DNA of 64,000 nucleotides from Hyphomicrobium sp. MC1 (GTDB lineage Bacteria; Pseudomonadota; Alphaproteobacteria; Rhizobiales; Hyphomicrobiaceae), in NCBI RefSeq assembly GCF_000253295.1, contig NC_015717.1, positions 2,666,001-2,730,000 on the forward strand, written 5' to 3'. The number at the start of each line of letters is the position of its first letter. Positions within the stretch are counted from its first letter, which is position 1. A program made the position numbers and the translations under genes. Positions 26,981 to 36,306 of this stretch are shown in pieces. The notes under the pieces are model-generated. The model was not told the origin of the DNA, searched no databases, and worked only from the letters and a program-made list of their open reading frames with translations.

Positions 26981-28456
26981 TCAGAAGTCGATGCGAAGCA
27001 TCGAGCCGCCATAGGCGCCCTCGCCGCCGGCTCGGGTTTCGCCACCGTCGCTGCCACCGGTCCACTGCTGTCCCACGTCGAAGGTCAGCTTGGCGGGCGT
27101 ATTCAGCCACCACATCTGGAACGGGATCGTCGCGAAAGCACCGACGCGCGGGGCGTAATCGCCACCGTCGCCGTAAACGGCGGCTTCGGGGCCGAACGTG
27201 ATCGTGCGCGGTCCGAAGAACGACATTTCCCTGTTCCAGCCGACACGCGCCTGGCCGTAATAGGAGTCGAATGCCGTCGAGTAGCTGCCTTCGAGGCTGG
27301 CGTAATACGGCAGCGAGTCGTCCGTTTCCAACTCGCCGGCAACCTTGAAGCCGCTCTCGCCACCGACGACGTTATTGTTCGGATCAAACGGCGACAGGTG
27401 CACGCTGCGCACCTCGTAGCCGACGTAACCGATCGCGCTCCAGGTCGGGAATACCCACTGATAGCCCAGCATCACGTCGAGCGAACGATCATCAGCGTCG
27501 ACGTTGGTGTGGGGCGCAGCAGACTCATCATAGTTGTAGTCGGCAATGACGCCCTCCGAGCGGAGCAGCAGGCCATTGTGGTAGAGGTCGTTTGTCAGCC
27601 CGAAGACCGTACCGCCGTAATAATAGACGGAGTTCGATGCCGCATCGATGCCGTTATAAGTGATGACGCGCGGGCCGTGATTTTCGTCGATCGGCGTCGT
27701 GTCGCCGCCGAGAATGCGCGGCCGGTCGAGCTTATAGACGAGCGCCAGCTCACCCGTGATGATGGACGGGACTTCCTTGTCGACGTAGTGCGTGCCTTCG
27801 AAGTCGCCGGTGTTCGTGACTTCCGAGCCGAAATCCGAATAGCGGGCTTCGCCGCGGAGATAGAAATTGTCGTTCAGCTTGCGTTCGAAGCCGCCGCCGA
27901 CGAAATAGCCACTAAACCAATTACCGCCTTTACCGGGGAGCGTCGGACCGACGCCATTGGCGTCGATGTCCCACCAGCCATCGTTCGAGAAGTGCGCCTG
28001 GGTATAACCGGCGTTGGCGTAAATCATCGTGCGTTCGTTGATGAGGTAGCCGAGACGGCCGCCGATGGCCCACGAGCGATCGACGACGAGACCGTTGTGA
28101 ATGTCTTCATTGCCGCGCGTGAATTCCGACGTCGAAAGATCCGCGAAGGCGCCGACAACGAACCGATCGCCGATCTGGCGGTCGTAGCCGAACATCGTCG
28201 AGATGAAGCCGCCGTCCGCGGACTCATCCTTCGATGAGGTTGTCGGCCCATCGCCGCCGCCGCCGTTATCGTGATAATTGTTCTTCGAGTGGTTGTGGCC
28301 GTATCCGGCGCCGACACCGAAATAGAATCCGGTCCAGCTGGGAACCTCGACCTGAACTGGCGTATCTTTGAGCGAAAACGGCCCGTCCGCAAAAGCAGGT
28401 ACGCTCAATGCGGGCATTGCCGCTCCACACGCAACCAACACCAGATATTTCTTCAT
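26981..28456 (-). CDS. Outer-membrane beta-barrel protein
   Basis: 491 residues from the ATG at 28456. It starts with a textbook signal peptide (KKYLVLVACGAAMPALSVPAFA). The mature protein opens with WTGFYFGVGAGYGHNHS, typical of Omp25/31-like barrels of Hyphomicrobiales, and shows two barrel-like halves of alternating strands (GGRLGYLINERTMIYANAGY; VMLGYQWVFPTWSAIGYVGYE). The last residue is phenylalanine (MLRIDF), the usual BamA recognition signal. It is about twice the Omp25 length, and the second half resembles cellulose-biosynthesis BcsS-type barrels, though that match is tentative. A strong terminator follows. Confidence 0.8.
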   Translation of the reverse strand: MKKYLVLVACGAAMPALSVPAFADGPFSLKDTPVQVEVPSWTGFYFGVGAGYGHNHSKNNYHDNGGGGDGPTTSSKDESADGGFISTMFGYDRQIGDRFVVGAFADLSTSEFTRGNEDIHNGLVVDRSWAIGGRLGYLINERTMIYANAGYTQAHFSNDGWWDIDANGVGPTLPGKGGNWFSGYFVGGGFERKLNDNFYLRGEARYSDFGSEVTNTGDFEGTHYVDKEVPSIITGELALVYKLDRPRILGGDTTPIDENHGPRVITYNGIDAASNSVYYYGGTVFGLTNDLYHNGLLLRSEGVIADYNYDESAAPHTNVDADDRSLDVMLGYQWVFPTWSAIGYVGYEVRSVHLSPFDPNNNVVGGESGFKVAGELETDDSLPYYASLEGSYSTAFDSYYGQARVGWNREMSFFGPRTITFGPEAAVYGDGGDYAPRVGAFATIPFQMWWLNTPAKLTFDVGQQWTGGSDGGETRAGGEGAYGGSMLRIDF

Positions 28457-28643
28457 CACCATTCCTCGGCGCGTTTTTTTGCGTCGCGCTGTTTGTCGCC
28501 GCCAAACCCTTAACAACGCGTTTGGCAGAGTCCCGATTTGGGATGAGGGAACGTGATTCGCGACGGCCCGTCGAGGATGGTGTCAATAGTCAAGCGTCAA
28601 TCTGTGGCTCGGATGACCGCCAAGCCACAGAGAGAGGCTGCCG

Positions 28644-31600
28644 CTATGCAGAGAGCGGCAGTAACTCGATGTGTTGCTTGGCCTGTCGCCGCGAACGAGA
28701 CTCTTGTGCACGGAAACCTGCGGCTGTGGACAACTTAATGATGGCCGCATCGATGTCGGCGGGTTGCGAGACTAACGGTTCACATGGGGTGCCATGCCAG
28801 CGGGTCGCTGCAGGCAGCACCTCGCCTTTCATCAGCACCGATAGCGCGCCGAGGCTCGAACCGTCGTGCATCTGGGTTCCGTAGAGAACGACGCCCATGT
28901 TGCCGACGCTGCAGCCGTTGCCGATCTTGACGCGCTCTGCCTTGAAGACGCGATCCTCGAACAGGTGGTTCTGGACGGTTGCGCCGAGGTTCAAGCAGGC
29001 CCGGTCGCCGATTTCGACGAGGTCGAACTCGGAGAAGAGCGTCGTTTCGAGATAGCACCACTTACCGACCTTGGCGCCCATGAGCCGCAGACAGGTGGCG
29101 ACGAACGGCGTCCCGAGCAGCGGCGTCATGGCGGCAGCGGCGTTCATCTCGAACACGCCATTGACGAGTTCGTTGTTCCAGATGAACCGGGACCACAGCG
29201 GCTTGACGGTCGGGCGGATGCGACCGACGACCAGCCACTTGACCAGCGCCGTCATCAACACCGAACCGGCCGCAAGCGCGGTCGCGACGAGCGGGATGCC
29301 GGCGATCACCATCCACAGCGGCATGCTACGGAACCCGGCCACGAGATAAGCCGCAAGCCCGACGCCCTCGGCCATCATGATGACGCCCGGCAGCAGGATA
29401 CGCATTGCGTCGGTCAGCGCCCGCGCGACGATCATCTTTTGCGTCGGCGCAAAGATCTCGGCGTTGTTGAAGCAGACGTTGCGTTGCGTATGCGGCAGTT
29501 CGAAACCTGGCGATCCCAGCCAACGCGTGTCGTCGGGGACAACGTTCGTATCCGACGGCGGCGTCGAGGCGACGCCGATCAGCGTGTTGTCGCCGATGTT
29601 GGTGCCGCCCGGCACGAGCGCGCTGTTGCCGATGAAGCTCTTGGCGCCGATGCGGACAGCGCCGATCTCGACCACGTCGCCAAAGACGCGCTGGCCGCCG
29701 ACGAGGCAAGCATCGGCGAGGAAGCTGCCCTCGCCCACTTCGAGATGATGCGGCGTGATGTGCGCAACGGTCGAGACTTCCGATCCGGCGCCGATCTTAG
29801 CACCAAGGGCGCGCAGGAACGACGGGCAGTAGATAGTCGCATAGAGCGGCGACAGGATCGTCTTGGTGTTTTCGAGCAGATAACCCTCGAACCAGTGGCG
29901 CAGATACTTGACGCTATAGAGTGACATGGTGCCGGCCGCGACGGGCCGGATAATACGGACCATATCGATCGCGCCAAACGCGTAGCTCAAGATGCCGACC
30001 GGCACCGCGACGAATGCCGCGATAATGCCGCCGACGGGACCGGCATACCAAAGCCCGGCCGCGATCAGCACGATCGACGGGACCATTGTCGCGATGAGAA
30101 AATAACCCATCGCATAGATCAACGCGAGATGCATAAAGCCGAAGACGAAGCGCTTCAGCCGCGGAGCGCGCACGCGCTTCGCTTCCGGCACGACGACGGC
30201 CGATAGTTGCGCAGGCGAACCACGGCGGCATTCGAAGCTTGCCATCTCGGTGCCGTCGGGCAGCAACGACATGTCATCAAGACGAGCGCCGTCGCCCATT
30301 CTGGTGTTTAGCCCAAGCGCGCAGTGCATGCCGACGAAGCAATCATTGCCGATCGAAACGGGCGCGATGATGAGATAGCCGTCTTCGACGCGATAGCCGA
30401 GGATTTGGCTTTCGACGCCGACGCTCGTGCTGCTGCCGATCGACACCATATCGAAGGCGCCGCAGAGCGGTGTGCAGATCGTTACGTCGCGGCCGATCTT
30501 GGCGCCCATCGCGCGCCAGTACAGGCTCATCAGCGGCGTGCCAGAGAACATCTCGGCCCAGCTCAACGCCTGGAAGCGCGTGACGAGCCACCAGCGGAAA
30601 TAATAGAAGCTCCATAGCGGATAGCGGCCCGGCTTGTAGCGGCCGATGACGATCCATTTCAGCGCGATACTGCCCAGCAGCATGCACGGCCAGATCGCGA
30701 AGCCGACAATGGTCGAAATCTGCGCGGCATCGACCCAGTTGACCTTGCCGTCGATCACGGCGGTCACCATCAGAATGGCGTAGGCGATCGGCGCAACGAG
30801 GATGGCGTAATAGATCGAGATACTGACAGCCTGAAGCGCAACCGTCGTCCAGCGCATCAGCGGGTGGACGCTCTTGAAGGCATCCGTACCGGCGTTGTCG
30901 TTGGCGGCGGCGTTCTGGCCTCTGGCGTCGATGCGATCCTTGAGGACGGCCGCCAAGCGACGCACCGTGCGATGCTCGTAGAAATCGCGGACCGAAAGCT
31001 GCACGCCGTCGATCTTATCCCGCAGGAAGCTGGCGCAGCGCGACGCCATCAGCGAATGGCCACCGAGATCGAGGAAGAAGTCATCGGTTACGGAGACGTT
31101 GCTCAAGCGGAACGCTTCGCTCCAGGCGGCTTCGACCTGACGTTCGAGATCGTTCGCGGGCGCGACGATGTCCTTATGGCCTTTCAGCAGCGATTTCGGC
31201 GCGGGTAGGCTTTTGCGATCCGCCTTGCCGCTCGGCATCATCGGCATTTCGTCGATGACGTCGAGATACTGCGGCACCATGTAAGCGGGCATGCGGCGAC
31301 GAAGCAGTTGATCGACCTCGGCGCGATCGAGTTCGTCGGCGGCGCAATTCGCGACGACGTAAGCGGCGAGGTCCTTCGTTTCGCCGCGATCGATGACGGC
31401 GACGGTCGCCGCTTTGATCTGCGGATGCTCCATCAGCACAGCTTCGATCTCGGACAACTCGATGCGGAAGCCGCGGATTTTCACCTGATCGTCGAGGCGT
31501 CCGAGAAAGAACAATTCTCCGTCCATCCCTAACCGAACGTGGTCGTAGGTGCGATAGAGGCGGTCGTTGTGTTCCGGCTCGATGGTGTTGGCGATGAAGC

Positions 31601-32732
31601 GCTGCGCGGTCAGGGCTTCGAGGTTCATGTAGCCGCGGCCGACGCCGGCGCCGCCGATGAACAGTTCGCCGCTCTCGCCCGGATGCACCGGCTGGAGGTT
31701 TTCATCGAGAACATATGTCGAATACTGCGGAATGGCCTTGCCGATGGCGACAGGCTCACCACTGACGCACTCGTGCCACGTCGCGACGACGGTGGCTTCC
31801 GTCGGGCCATAGGTGTTGAGCATACGGCGGCCGGGCTTCGCCCAGCGCGCGACGAGCTCGTTCGAGCAGGCCTCGCCGCCGAGGATCAGCGTCGTGACGG
31901 TGGAAAGATCGTGATCGATCATCGCCAGCATCGTCGGCACCGTGGAATAATAGGTGATGCCCATATCGTCGATGAACTGCGCGACATCCACCGGCGAGCG
32001 CTCGACGTCTTCGGTCGGAACGATCAGCGTGCCGCCGCGCGAGAACGCAGCCCAGATTTCTTCGACGGACGCATCGAACGCCGTCGAGAAGCCCTGATAG
32101 ACGCGATCATCCCCAGTGACGCGATAAACGGTCTGCAGCGATTTGACGAAGGCGACGACGTTGCGGTGCTCGATCATGACGCCCTTGGGGCGGCCCGTCG
32201 AACCCGACGTGAAGATGACGTAGCTCAGCGCCTTGTTGCTGATCTCGGCGTCGACGCGCAGCACCTGTGCGGACGGCTGCGCTGCGAGTGCGCGCTGCTC
32301 GCGGTCAAGACGGAACAACGGCGTTTCAAGCTTGCCTTCGATCTGATCGGCAAGCGCTTCTTCCGTGACGATGGAATGCAGGTTGCCGTCTTCGGCAATG
32401 GCTTGAATACGCTCCAGCGGCGCGCGCGGATCAATCGGCACGTAGCCGCCACCCGCCTTCAGGATGCCGAGGATGGTCGCGTAAAGGCGCGGCGACTTCT
32501 TCAGGTAGATGCCGACGAGAACGTCAGGCCCGACGCCTTTTTCAATAAGATAGTTGGCGATGCGATTTGCCGACTGATCGAGTTCTTCATAAGTCAGCAT
32601 CTCGCCCGCGAATTCAACCGCAGGATGGTCAGGTCGCCGCCGAACCTGCGCCTCGAAATAGTGATGCAGCAACCGCGGCTCCCGAGGGCGCGCGGTTGTC
32701 ATCGGATACAAACTTGGCTCGTGAACGGCCAC
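28644..32732 (-). CDS. Pls/PosA-type single-module NRPS-like membrane protein (A-PCP-transmembrane-beta-helix)
   Basis: About 1362 residues. The adenylation domain is complete: FTSGSTGRPKG (about 174-184), FDASVEEIW, NTYGPTEATVV, GRLDDQVKIRGFRIE and PSGKADRKSL with the A10 lysine near 503. A carrier domain follows with the phosphopantetheine serine in LGGHSL (about S560). The remaining ~750 residues hold three tandem units, each of membrane helices, a PLWS/GAKIG motif and hexapeptide beta-helix coils, as in the terminal region of epsilon-poly-lysine synthetase Pls. Pocket residues read D-A-E-S-I-G-T-V-V-K, close to the lysine code of BacB as I recall it. Start chosen at a GTG with GGGGA five bases ahead; TTG 32744 and ATG 32702 are alternatives. 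Confidence 0.88.
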   Translation of the reverse strand: MAVHEPSLYPMTTARPREPRLLHHYFEAQVRRRPDHPAVEFAGEMLTYEELDQSANRIANYLIEKGVGPDVLVGIYLKKSPRLYATILGILKAGGGYVPIDPRAPLERIQAIAEDGNLHSIVTEEALADQIEGKLETPLFRLDREQRALAAQPSAQVLRVDAEISNKALSYVIFTSGSTGRPKGVMIEHRNVVAFVKSLQTVYRVTGDDRVYQGFSTAFDASVEEIWAAFSRGGTLIVPTEDVERSPVDVAQFIDDMGITYYSTVPTMLAMIDHDLSTVTTLILGGEACSNELVARWAKPGRRMLNTYGPTEATVVATWHECVSGEPVAIGKAIPQYSTYVLDENLQPVHPGESGELFIGGAGVGRGYMNLEALTAQRFIANTIEPEHNDRLYRTYDHVRLGMDGELFFLGRLDDQVKIRGFRIELSEIEAVLMEHPQIKAATVAVIDRGETKDLAAYVVANCAADELDRAEVDQLLRRRMPAYMVPQYLDVIDEMPMMPSGKADRKSLPAPKSLLKGHKDIVAPANDLERQVEAAWSEAFRLSNVSVTDDFFLDLGGHSLMASRCASFLRDKIDGVQLSVRDFYEHRTVRRLAAVLKDRIDARGQNAAANDNAGTDAFKSVHPLMRWTTVALQAVSISIYYAILVAPIAYAILMVTAVIDGKVNWVDAAQISTIVGFAIWPCMLLGSIALKWIVIGRYKPGRYPLWSFYYFRWWLVTRFQALSWAEMFSGTPLMSLYWRAMGAKIGRDVTICTPLCGAFDMVSIGSSTSVGVESQILGYRVEDGYLIIAPVSIGNDCFVGMHCALGLNTRMGDGARLDDMSLLPDGTEMASFECRRGSPAQLSAVVVPEAKRVRAPRLKRFVFGFMHLALIYAMGYFLIATMVPSIVLIAAGLWYAGPVGGIIAAFVAVPVGILSYAFGAIDMVRIIRPVAAGTMSLYSVKYLRHWFEGYLLENTKTILSPLYATIYCPSFLRALGAKIGAGSEVSTVAHITPHHLEVGEGSFLADACLVGGQRVFGDVVEIGAVRIGAKSFIGNSALVPGGTNIGDNTLIGVASTPPSDTNVVPDDTRWLGSPGFELPHTQRNVCFNNAEIFAPTQKMIVARALTDAMRILLPGVIMMAEGVGLAAYLVAGFRSMPLWMVIAGIPLVATALAAGSVLMTALVKWLVVGRIRPTVKPLWSRFIWNNELVNGVFEMNAAAAMTPLLGTPFVATCLRLMGAKVGKWCYLETTLFSEFDLVEIGDRACLNLGATVQNHLFEDRVFKAERVKIGNGCSVGNMGVVLYGTQMHDGSSLGALSVLMKGEVLPAATRWHGTPCEPLVSQPADIDAAIIKLSTAAGFRAQESRSRRQAKQHIELLPLSA

Positions 32733-33540
32733 GGCATTCCCCAATCAACTGACGCCAAAAGGCGCCTTTCTTCTTGGGGTCGCGAATGGCGACGGCCACG
32801 GAGAGAAGCTGCCCTTGGCAGTTAACGATCCACGTTTGAAACGATGCCGCCGCCTGGCGGGACATGTGTCCCGGCAAGAGGCAATCGTTGCGGGGATCGA
32901 ACGCAACTTCCAACAGGTCAGCAATTCCGGTGCCAAGCATCTTCAAATACGACTCTTTCAGCGTCCAAAGCCGTGCGACGGTCCGTTCGCGCTCGTGAGC
33001 TGGTAAAGCATTAATGGCGGCGCGTTCCGTCTTGGTGAAGACATCGGCCAGCCAATGCTCGGTCGCGGGAATAGCGGCCGCTTCAATATCTACGCCGACC
33101 TCTTTGCTCGCGGAAACCACGATTATTGACGCTACCTCGGTGTGCGAGCAGCTGAAGCTCAGCGTATCGGGGCCATTCGTCAGGACGGGCTTGCCGTTCT
33201 CCGTCCGACCGAAGCGCCAGGCGTGCGGAGCGACCGTGCCGCCAACCATTTCGCTCAGCGCGGAGCGCAGCATGGCCCGCGTCGTTAACGAGCGGCGACG
33301 CACGGCGGCGTCGCGAATACCGGCAAACTCGGCGGCATCGTCAGCGGTCGTCGTCGCACAATGACCCGCGCCCGTCTCAGAGCGGTGCGGCACGTACCAG
33401 ATCCGGACACCGGGCGAAATTTCCTGTCCGGAGACAGGGTTGGCACATTCCGAAACAGGGCGTGCCGAAACGCTCCGGCCGCGCTCTCCGCGGTACGCTA
33501 AAATTGGAGCAACACTTGCAAGGAATTCGAAACCAAACAC
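32629..33540 (-). CDS. 4'-phosphopantetheinyl transferase (Sfp type)
   Basis: 303 residues, GTG start. FSCSHTEVASIIVVSASKEVGVDIE (metal-binding D-x-E) and WTLKESYLKMLGTGI (the WxxKEx3K motif) are the diagnostic pair of Sfp-type enzymes, which load the coenzyme A arm onto carrier proteins. It overlaps the start of the NRPS-like gene by roughly 100 bases in another frame, so the two are surely co-transcribed and it should activate that protein's carrier domain. The first ~45 and last ~35 residues are outside the family core; the tail is the overlapped part. Confidence 0.87.
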   Translation of the reverse strand: MFGFEFLASVAPILAYRGERGRSVSARPVSECANPVSGQEISPGVRIWYVPHRSETGAGHCATTTADDAAEFAGIRDAAVRRRSLTTRAMLRSALSEMVGGTVAPHAWRFGRTENGKPVLTNGPDTLSFSCSHTEVASIIVVSASKEVGVDIEAAAIPATEHWLADVFTKTERAAINALPAHERERTVARLWTLKESYLKMLGTGIADLLEVAFDPRNDCLLPGHMSRQAAASFQTWIVNCQGQLLSVAVAIRDPKKKGAFWRQLIGECRGRSRAKFVSDDNRAPSGAAVAASLFRGAGSAAT

Positions 33541-33612
33541 TGGGCCGGCCTTTCTGGCGCAAACACAGTGCGGTGTTCTGCAAAGACCAGCCCATTAAGG
33601 GACCGATAACGA

Positions 33613-33744
33613 ATGACCGATCAAATTGCTCATATTAACGTAAATGCGGCGCCCCGCCCGGACGCCATCGCGATGCCGTTCATTGCGGCCGATACCGAAG
33701 AGACTTGCGGGACCTTGCGCGTCCGCCATCGGATCGCGATCTAG
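33613..33744 (+). CDS. Possible 43-residue peptide gene ahead of the M23-like gene
   Basis: A short frame with ATG at 33613, an AAGGGACC site about ten bases ahead, and TAG at 33742-33744, three bases before the next start. The product (MTDQIAHINVNAAPRPDAIA then a C-terminal basic TLRVRHRIAI) has plausible composition and one cysteine. It resembles nothing I recognise. It may be a leader peptide or a genuine small protein, or only a chance frame. Confidence 0.35.
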   Translation: MTDQIAHINVNAAPRPDAIAMPFIAADTEETCGTLRVRHRIAI

Positions 33745-33747
33745 CTC

Positions 33748-34500
33748 ATGCTTTCGCTAACACGACGATTTGTGCCGTTCGCGCTCGGGTGCCTGGCGCT
33801 CGCCGTCATCGCGAGGGCAAATGCACCGCAGGACGATCCGGACATGGCGATGAAAAAAGGCTACGGCGTCAAGCCGACCGGGTTGAAGCCGGTCTATCCG
33901 GACGACTTCAAATGCTCGCCGATCACGTCACCCTATGCGACGTGGATCGATGTCGACGGCACGCGGCGCGACGAAGTCCACACCGGCATCGACGCCGGGC
34001 GGCTCGGCGACTGGATCGTGGCGCCTGCGTCCGGCACGGTTCGCGCCGTCTGGAAGGCCGACTGGAAATGGGGACGCGAGGGCGCATTGCTCATCCGGCA
34101 CGACCGGCGCGACGTCAACCTGTCCGATGGCCCGAAATATTACTATTCCGAGTTCGATCATCTCGATTTCGACGAGATCAAGCATCTCAAAGAGGGACAA
34201 CGCGTCGAACGCGGCGAGCGTCTGGCTCGCGTGACACGGCCCGGCGGCAACCCGAATTATCTGCCTGAAGTGCACTGGGAAGTTTGGGAAGTCGATGACG
34301 ATAAAATCAGCTGGCGTCCCAACCGTTACGGCGCCGAAGACTGGTGGAACGGGACTGCGGCGCTGATCGATCCGCTTTACATGTTGGGTCTCAACGACCC
34401 GCCGAAAGACGGCAACGTGAAGATCGTGCCGTTCGTCAAAGGCAGAGATTACGCAAGCTTTCGCGGCTTCACCTATATTCTGCAGTGCGTCCCGAAATAG
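33748..34500 (+). CDS. Periplasmic M23/LytM-like peptidase domain protein
   Basis: 250 residues. A signal peptide (about 1-24) is followed by an M23-type beta fold: VHTGIDAG with H78 and D82, WIVAPASGTVRAVW, LLIRHD, and YLPEVHWEVW. In active LytM enzymes the last motif is HxH; here H176 is kept but the first position is E174, so metal binding is altered and the protein may be a non-catalytic regulator or a variant enzyme. About 60 residues follow the domain. Role would be cell-wall remodelling or activation of amidases in the periplasm. Confidence 0.75.
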   Translation: MLSLTRRFVPFALGCLALAVIARANAPQDDPDMAMKKGYGVKPTGLKPVYPDDFKCSPITSPYATWIDVDGTRRDEVHTGIDAGRLGDWIVAPASGTVRAVWKADWKWGREGALLIRHDRRDVNLSDGPKYYYSEFDHLDFDEIKHLKEGQRVERGERLARVTRPGGNPNYLPEVHWEVWEVDDDKISWRPNRYGAEDWWNGTAALIDPLYMLGLNDPPKDGNVKIVPFVKGRDYASFRGFTYILQCVPK

Positions 34501-34570
34501 CACGGTTACGCGACTTGGCACTTCACTTGCTTCTGGCCTGATAGATTTTATCCGATCCAGGAGTGAAGCA

Positions 34571-35116
34571 ATGTCCCGTACTCTTTCGCGTTCCGGCCAC
34601 GGCGTCGCCGCGGTCTTCTCTGTGGCGCTCGCCGCGTGCGTTGCGATGCCGGCTTTTGCCGAGAGCCCGTCGGCACCGGCGTCGAGCAGCGACAACGGGA
34701 GCGTGTGGTGGAGCGAGCTCGTCAGCGCGCATCCCGAAAAGGCCCGCGATTTCTATGCGAGCGTCATCGGCTGGACGCCGAAGATCGTTTCGGCGGACGA
34801 CAACTCGCGGCCGCCTGCGCCGGGCGAGTCTGAGTACACGCTTTTCAATGCGAACGGCTCCGAGCAGGCCGGGCTTACGAAATATGAAGGCAAGCCGAAC
34901 GATCCGCGTCCGGGCTGGGTGACGTACATTCAGGTCGGCGATGTCGATGCCGCTGTTTCCGAAGCCATCAAAAAGGGCGGCCGCGTATTGAAAGCACCTT
35001 CCGACGTCGATGATGTCGGCCGTCTCGCCATCATCGAAGATCCCGACGGCAATCCGGTCGGGCTTTACGCTCCGGAGCCGAAGCAGGCTGCGGACGCGGA
35101 CAACACGAACCACTAA
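34571..35116 (+). CDS. Exported VOC-family (glyoxalase fold) protein
   Basis: 181 residues with a signal peptide ending in AFA (about residue 29). VWWSELVSAHPEKARDFYASVIGW, WVTYIQVGDVDAAVSEAIKKGGRV and LAIIEDPDGNPVGLY give both beta-alpha-beta modules of the vicinal oxygen chelate fold. VOC proteins of this CFP32-like kind are usually cytoplasmic; an exported one is less common. Substrate unknown. An SD-like GGAG sits ahead of the ATG. Confidence 0.8.
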   Translation: MSRTLSRSGHGVAAVFSVALAACVAMPAFAESPSAPASSSDNGSVWWSELVSAHPEKARDFYASVIGWTPKIVSADDNSRPPAPGESEYTLFNANGSEQAGLTKYEGKPNDPRPGWVTYIQVGDVDAAVSEAIKKGGRVLKAPSDVDDVGRLAIIEDPDGNPVGLYAPEPKQAADADNTNH

Positions 35117-35169
35117 GTCGCGTGCGGTGCGGGGCTCGCAGCAGGGTGTGCGGGCCTCGCATTATTTTC

Positions 35170-36306
35170 TCAAGCGTCCAGCAGTCTCGCAACGTAAGAC
35201 GCGATGGCGAGCGATGCCGTAAGACCGGGGCTTTCGATTCCATAAAGCCCGACGAAGCTTGGAACGCCGTGCTGACTCGACCCATGAATTTCAAAGTCGG
35301 CCGGGCTCGAGCCTTGCGAATAGATTTTCGGGCGGATGCCGGTATATGCGGGCATCAACGCACCGTCAGGCAGCGACGGCCAATAGCGCTTGATCTCCTT
35401 TGCGAACGTCTCGCGGCGCGCGTCGGCGGCGACGAACGCATAGTCGAGATCGTTCTGCCAATAGACGTCCGGGCCGAAGCGCGCCGCGCCTGACATATCG
35501 AGCGTAACGTGCACGCCCAGCGCGTCGGGCGACGGCATCGGATAGATCAGATGCTTGAACGGCGCCTTTGCAGCTAGCGAGAAGTAATGGCCCTTGGCGG
35601 GAAAAAGGCCGGGCACGGTGTAACCGGCGTTGCGATATTCGATCATGCGGCCTATGCGCGAGGCGCCAAGACCTGCGGCGTTGACGAGGCGCATGCATGA
35701 AAGCTCAGAGATATCGCCTGCGGAGGAAATCGAGAGGCGAAAGCCATCGCCCGATCCCGCGGATATGCCGACGACTTCGGAATGATACGCGATCTCGCCT
35801 CCGGCGTTGAGCAATCGCGCTTCGAGCGCCGCCATGAAGGCGTGACCGTCGATAATACCGGTGGAGGGCGACAGAGTTGCCGCGACGCAGCGCACGTCGG
35901 GTTCGAGGCGGCGGACTTCGTCCGGCGTCAAGCGTTTTAGATCAGATACGCCGTTCGCCGCGGCTTTCGCTTCAATGGCTTCGAGCTGCGCAATTTCGCT
36001 TTCGGCTGTGGCGACCAGAAGTTTCCCGCAGCGATGGACCGGCACGTTGTATCTGGCAGCAAACGCGTAGAGCCGCTCCTTGCCTTCAACGCACAGCTTG
36101 GCGCGCAACGAGCCCGGCGGATAATAAATTCCGGCGTGAATGACCTCGGAATTGCGCGACGAGGTTTCGATGCCGAACGTGCTGTGGCGCTCGACGACGA
36201 GCACATTCTGCCCTGCTTCGGCAAGTTCAGCAGCGATGGCCAATCCGACGACACCGGCGCCAATGACAACCGTTTCGAAATCGCTCACCGCACCTGATGC
36301 CGCCAT
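35170..36306 (-). CDS. FAD-dependent oxidoreductase, L-2-hydroxyglutarate dehydrogenase (LhgO)-like
   Basis: 378 residues from the ATG at 36306. The FAD motif IGAGVVGLAIAAELA (15-29) is followed by SSRNSEVIHAGIYYPPGSLKA-type sequence, which is distinctive of the LhgO/L2HGDH branch of the DAO superfamily, and by VNAAGLGAS and GPDVYWQND near the C-terminus. The expected reaction is oxidation of L-2-hydroxyglutarate to 2-oxoglutarate. The open frame extends about 200 codons further upstream, but that part is antisense to the next gene and has no family similarity. Confidence 0.85.
   Translation of the reverse strand: MAASGAVSDFETVVIGAGVVGLAIAAELAEAGQNVLVVERHSTFGIETSSRNSEVIHAGIYYPPGSLRAKLCVEGKERLYAFAARYNVPVHRCGKLLVATAESEIAQLEAIEAKAAANGVSDLKRLTPDEVRRLEPDVRCVAATLSPSTGIIDGHAFMAALEARLLNAGGEIAYHSEVVGISAGSGDGFRLSISSAGDISELSCMRLVNAAGLGASRIGRMIEYRNAGYTVPGLFPAKGHYFSLAAKAPFKHLIYPMPSPDALGVHVTLDMSGAARFGPDVYWQNDLDYAFVAADARRETFAKEIKRYWPSLPDGALMPAYTGIRPKIYSQGSSPADFEIHGSSQHGVPSFVGLYGIESPGLTASLAIASYVARLLDA

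Noticed and set aside
26825..28237. 470-codon open frame on the plus strand
   Set aside because: It is antisense to the outer-membrane barrel gene, is made mostly of Arg/Val/Ala/Asp repeats and lacks any domain, while the minus strand has a signal peptide and a proper C-terminal Phe.
31539..32825. 428-codon open frame on the plus strand
   Set aside because: Antisense to the adenylation domain, whose motifs are unmistakable; the product is low-complexity and without family features.
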